Below, piece by piece: positions 63,894-64,000 of a stretch of 64,000 nucleotides of DNA. The position numbers and the translations under genes are program-made. Numbering within the stretch: the first letter of the stretch is position 1; every line of letters starts with the position of its first letter. Below the pieces are notes generated by a model, which saw only the letters and a list, made by a program, of their open reading frames with translations, searched no databases and was not told the DNA's origin. The DNA is from PNON01 sp963757065. Lineage in GTDB: Bacteria > Chloroflexota > Anaerolineae > Anaerolineales > Anaerolineaceae. The DNA lies in assembly GCA_963757065.1 (NCBI GenBank), contig CAVWQC010000009.1, positions 61,022 to 125,021 on the forward strand. The letters are read 5' to 3'.

Positions 63894-64000
63894 CTTCCCT
63901 CCAAATTATGGCGTTCTCAATTAACCAAATGATGAGGGCAAATTGTGCTTTACGATGATTATGGATGTCCTTCGGTCAGGTAATGACTCAATAGTATGAG
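63894..64000. other. Upstream region of the glycosyltransferase gene, nothing seen
   Basis: The last 107 bp contain only the presumed promoter region of the reverse-strand glycosyltransferase. No open frame, repeat or RNA gene is apparent. Confidence 0.4.

Noticed and set aside
1..64000. CRISPR arrays, tRNA or rRNA genes
   Set aside because: I saw no regularly spaced direct repeats and no convincing tRNA or rRNA signatures on either strand, but covariance-model searches were not possible.

Overview
The window looks like a chromosomal segment of an uncultured member of the Chloroflexota, most likely class Anaerolineae. This is inferred from gene content and style, since there is no rRNA gene here. 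The lipoproteins carry Thr/Pro-rich linkers, SecA is greatly enlarged (1337 aa), there is a YCF45/SpoIIIAA-type R3H ATPase, and no outer-membrane genes are seen. Base composition is close to even. Almost all DNA is ordinary chromosomal coding sequence; I see no insertion sequence, prophage, CRISPR array, rRNA or tRNA gene.

Layout. 1-5.1 kb: the 5' end of a MazG-like gene, a secreted esterase, a C45 acyltransferase-like gene and gyrA. 5.1-12.9 kb: birA, a DMT permease, and a reverse-strand run of an HD protein, surE, a YciI-like gene and the giant secA. 13-16 kb: an ECF sigma factor translationally coupled to a membrane-anchored beta-propeller protein that contains a poly-glycine/poly-G tract. 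16-20 kb: a membrane GTPase, a broken HAD phosphatase and an HPr-kinase-like P-loop protein. 20.3-23.2 kb: a GPH symporter plus a CrtI-like oxidoreductase. 23.5-26.3 kb: a large Cys-rich lipoprotein with an FGE-like domain. 26.3-34.3 kb: a tightly packed reverse operon reading pdxS, pdxT, a GNAT-like gene, R3H ATPase, tmk, a DsbA-cyclophilin lipoprotein, a PrsW protease and DedA. 34.4-40.3 kb: small redox and stress genes, a CNB protein overlapping a NifU-domain gene, and a fused Mg/Co-chelatase-like AAA-VWA protein. 40.5-43.7 kb: an orphan Imm-5-like protein, a DHFR-fold enzyme flanked by a 70-bp direct repeat, a ParB-like protein and a phosphoesterase. 43.7-54 kb: acpS, two M16 peptidases, an FAD oxidoreductase, an ABC-2 exporter, an M19 dipeptidase and rpsA. 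54.6-58.2 kb: an SCP2 protein, an iron alcohol dehydrogenase and an aldehyde:ferredoxin oxidoreductase. 58.3-64 kb: a lipoprotein, a DinB-like protein, a beta-hydroxyacid dehydrogenase, an HTH-DUF4870 regulator, a nucleoside phosphorylase and an MGDG-synthase-like glycosyltransferase.

The most interesting observation is at 28276-29565. An in-frame TGA replaces the first cysteine of a CPYC thioredoxin-fold motif, and the frame is intact on both sides. This reads as a selenocysteine-containing, lipid-anchored DsbA fused to a cyclophilin, a possible extracytoplasmic oxidative-folding and proline-isomerising machine, followed by a candidate SECIS hairpin.

A second general feature is that about thirteen genes are interrupted by one or more single-base frame breaks, several at homopolymers, while the reading continues convincingly in another frame. 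The number and style of these breaks suggest assembly indels rather than decay, so I annotate most of them as one gene across the break and say where the break is.
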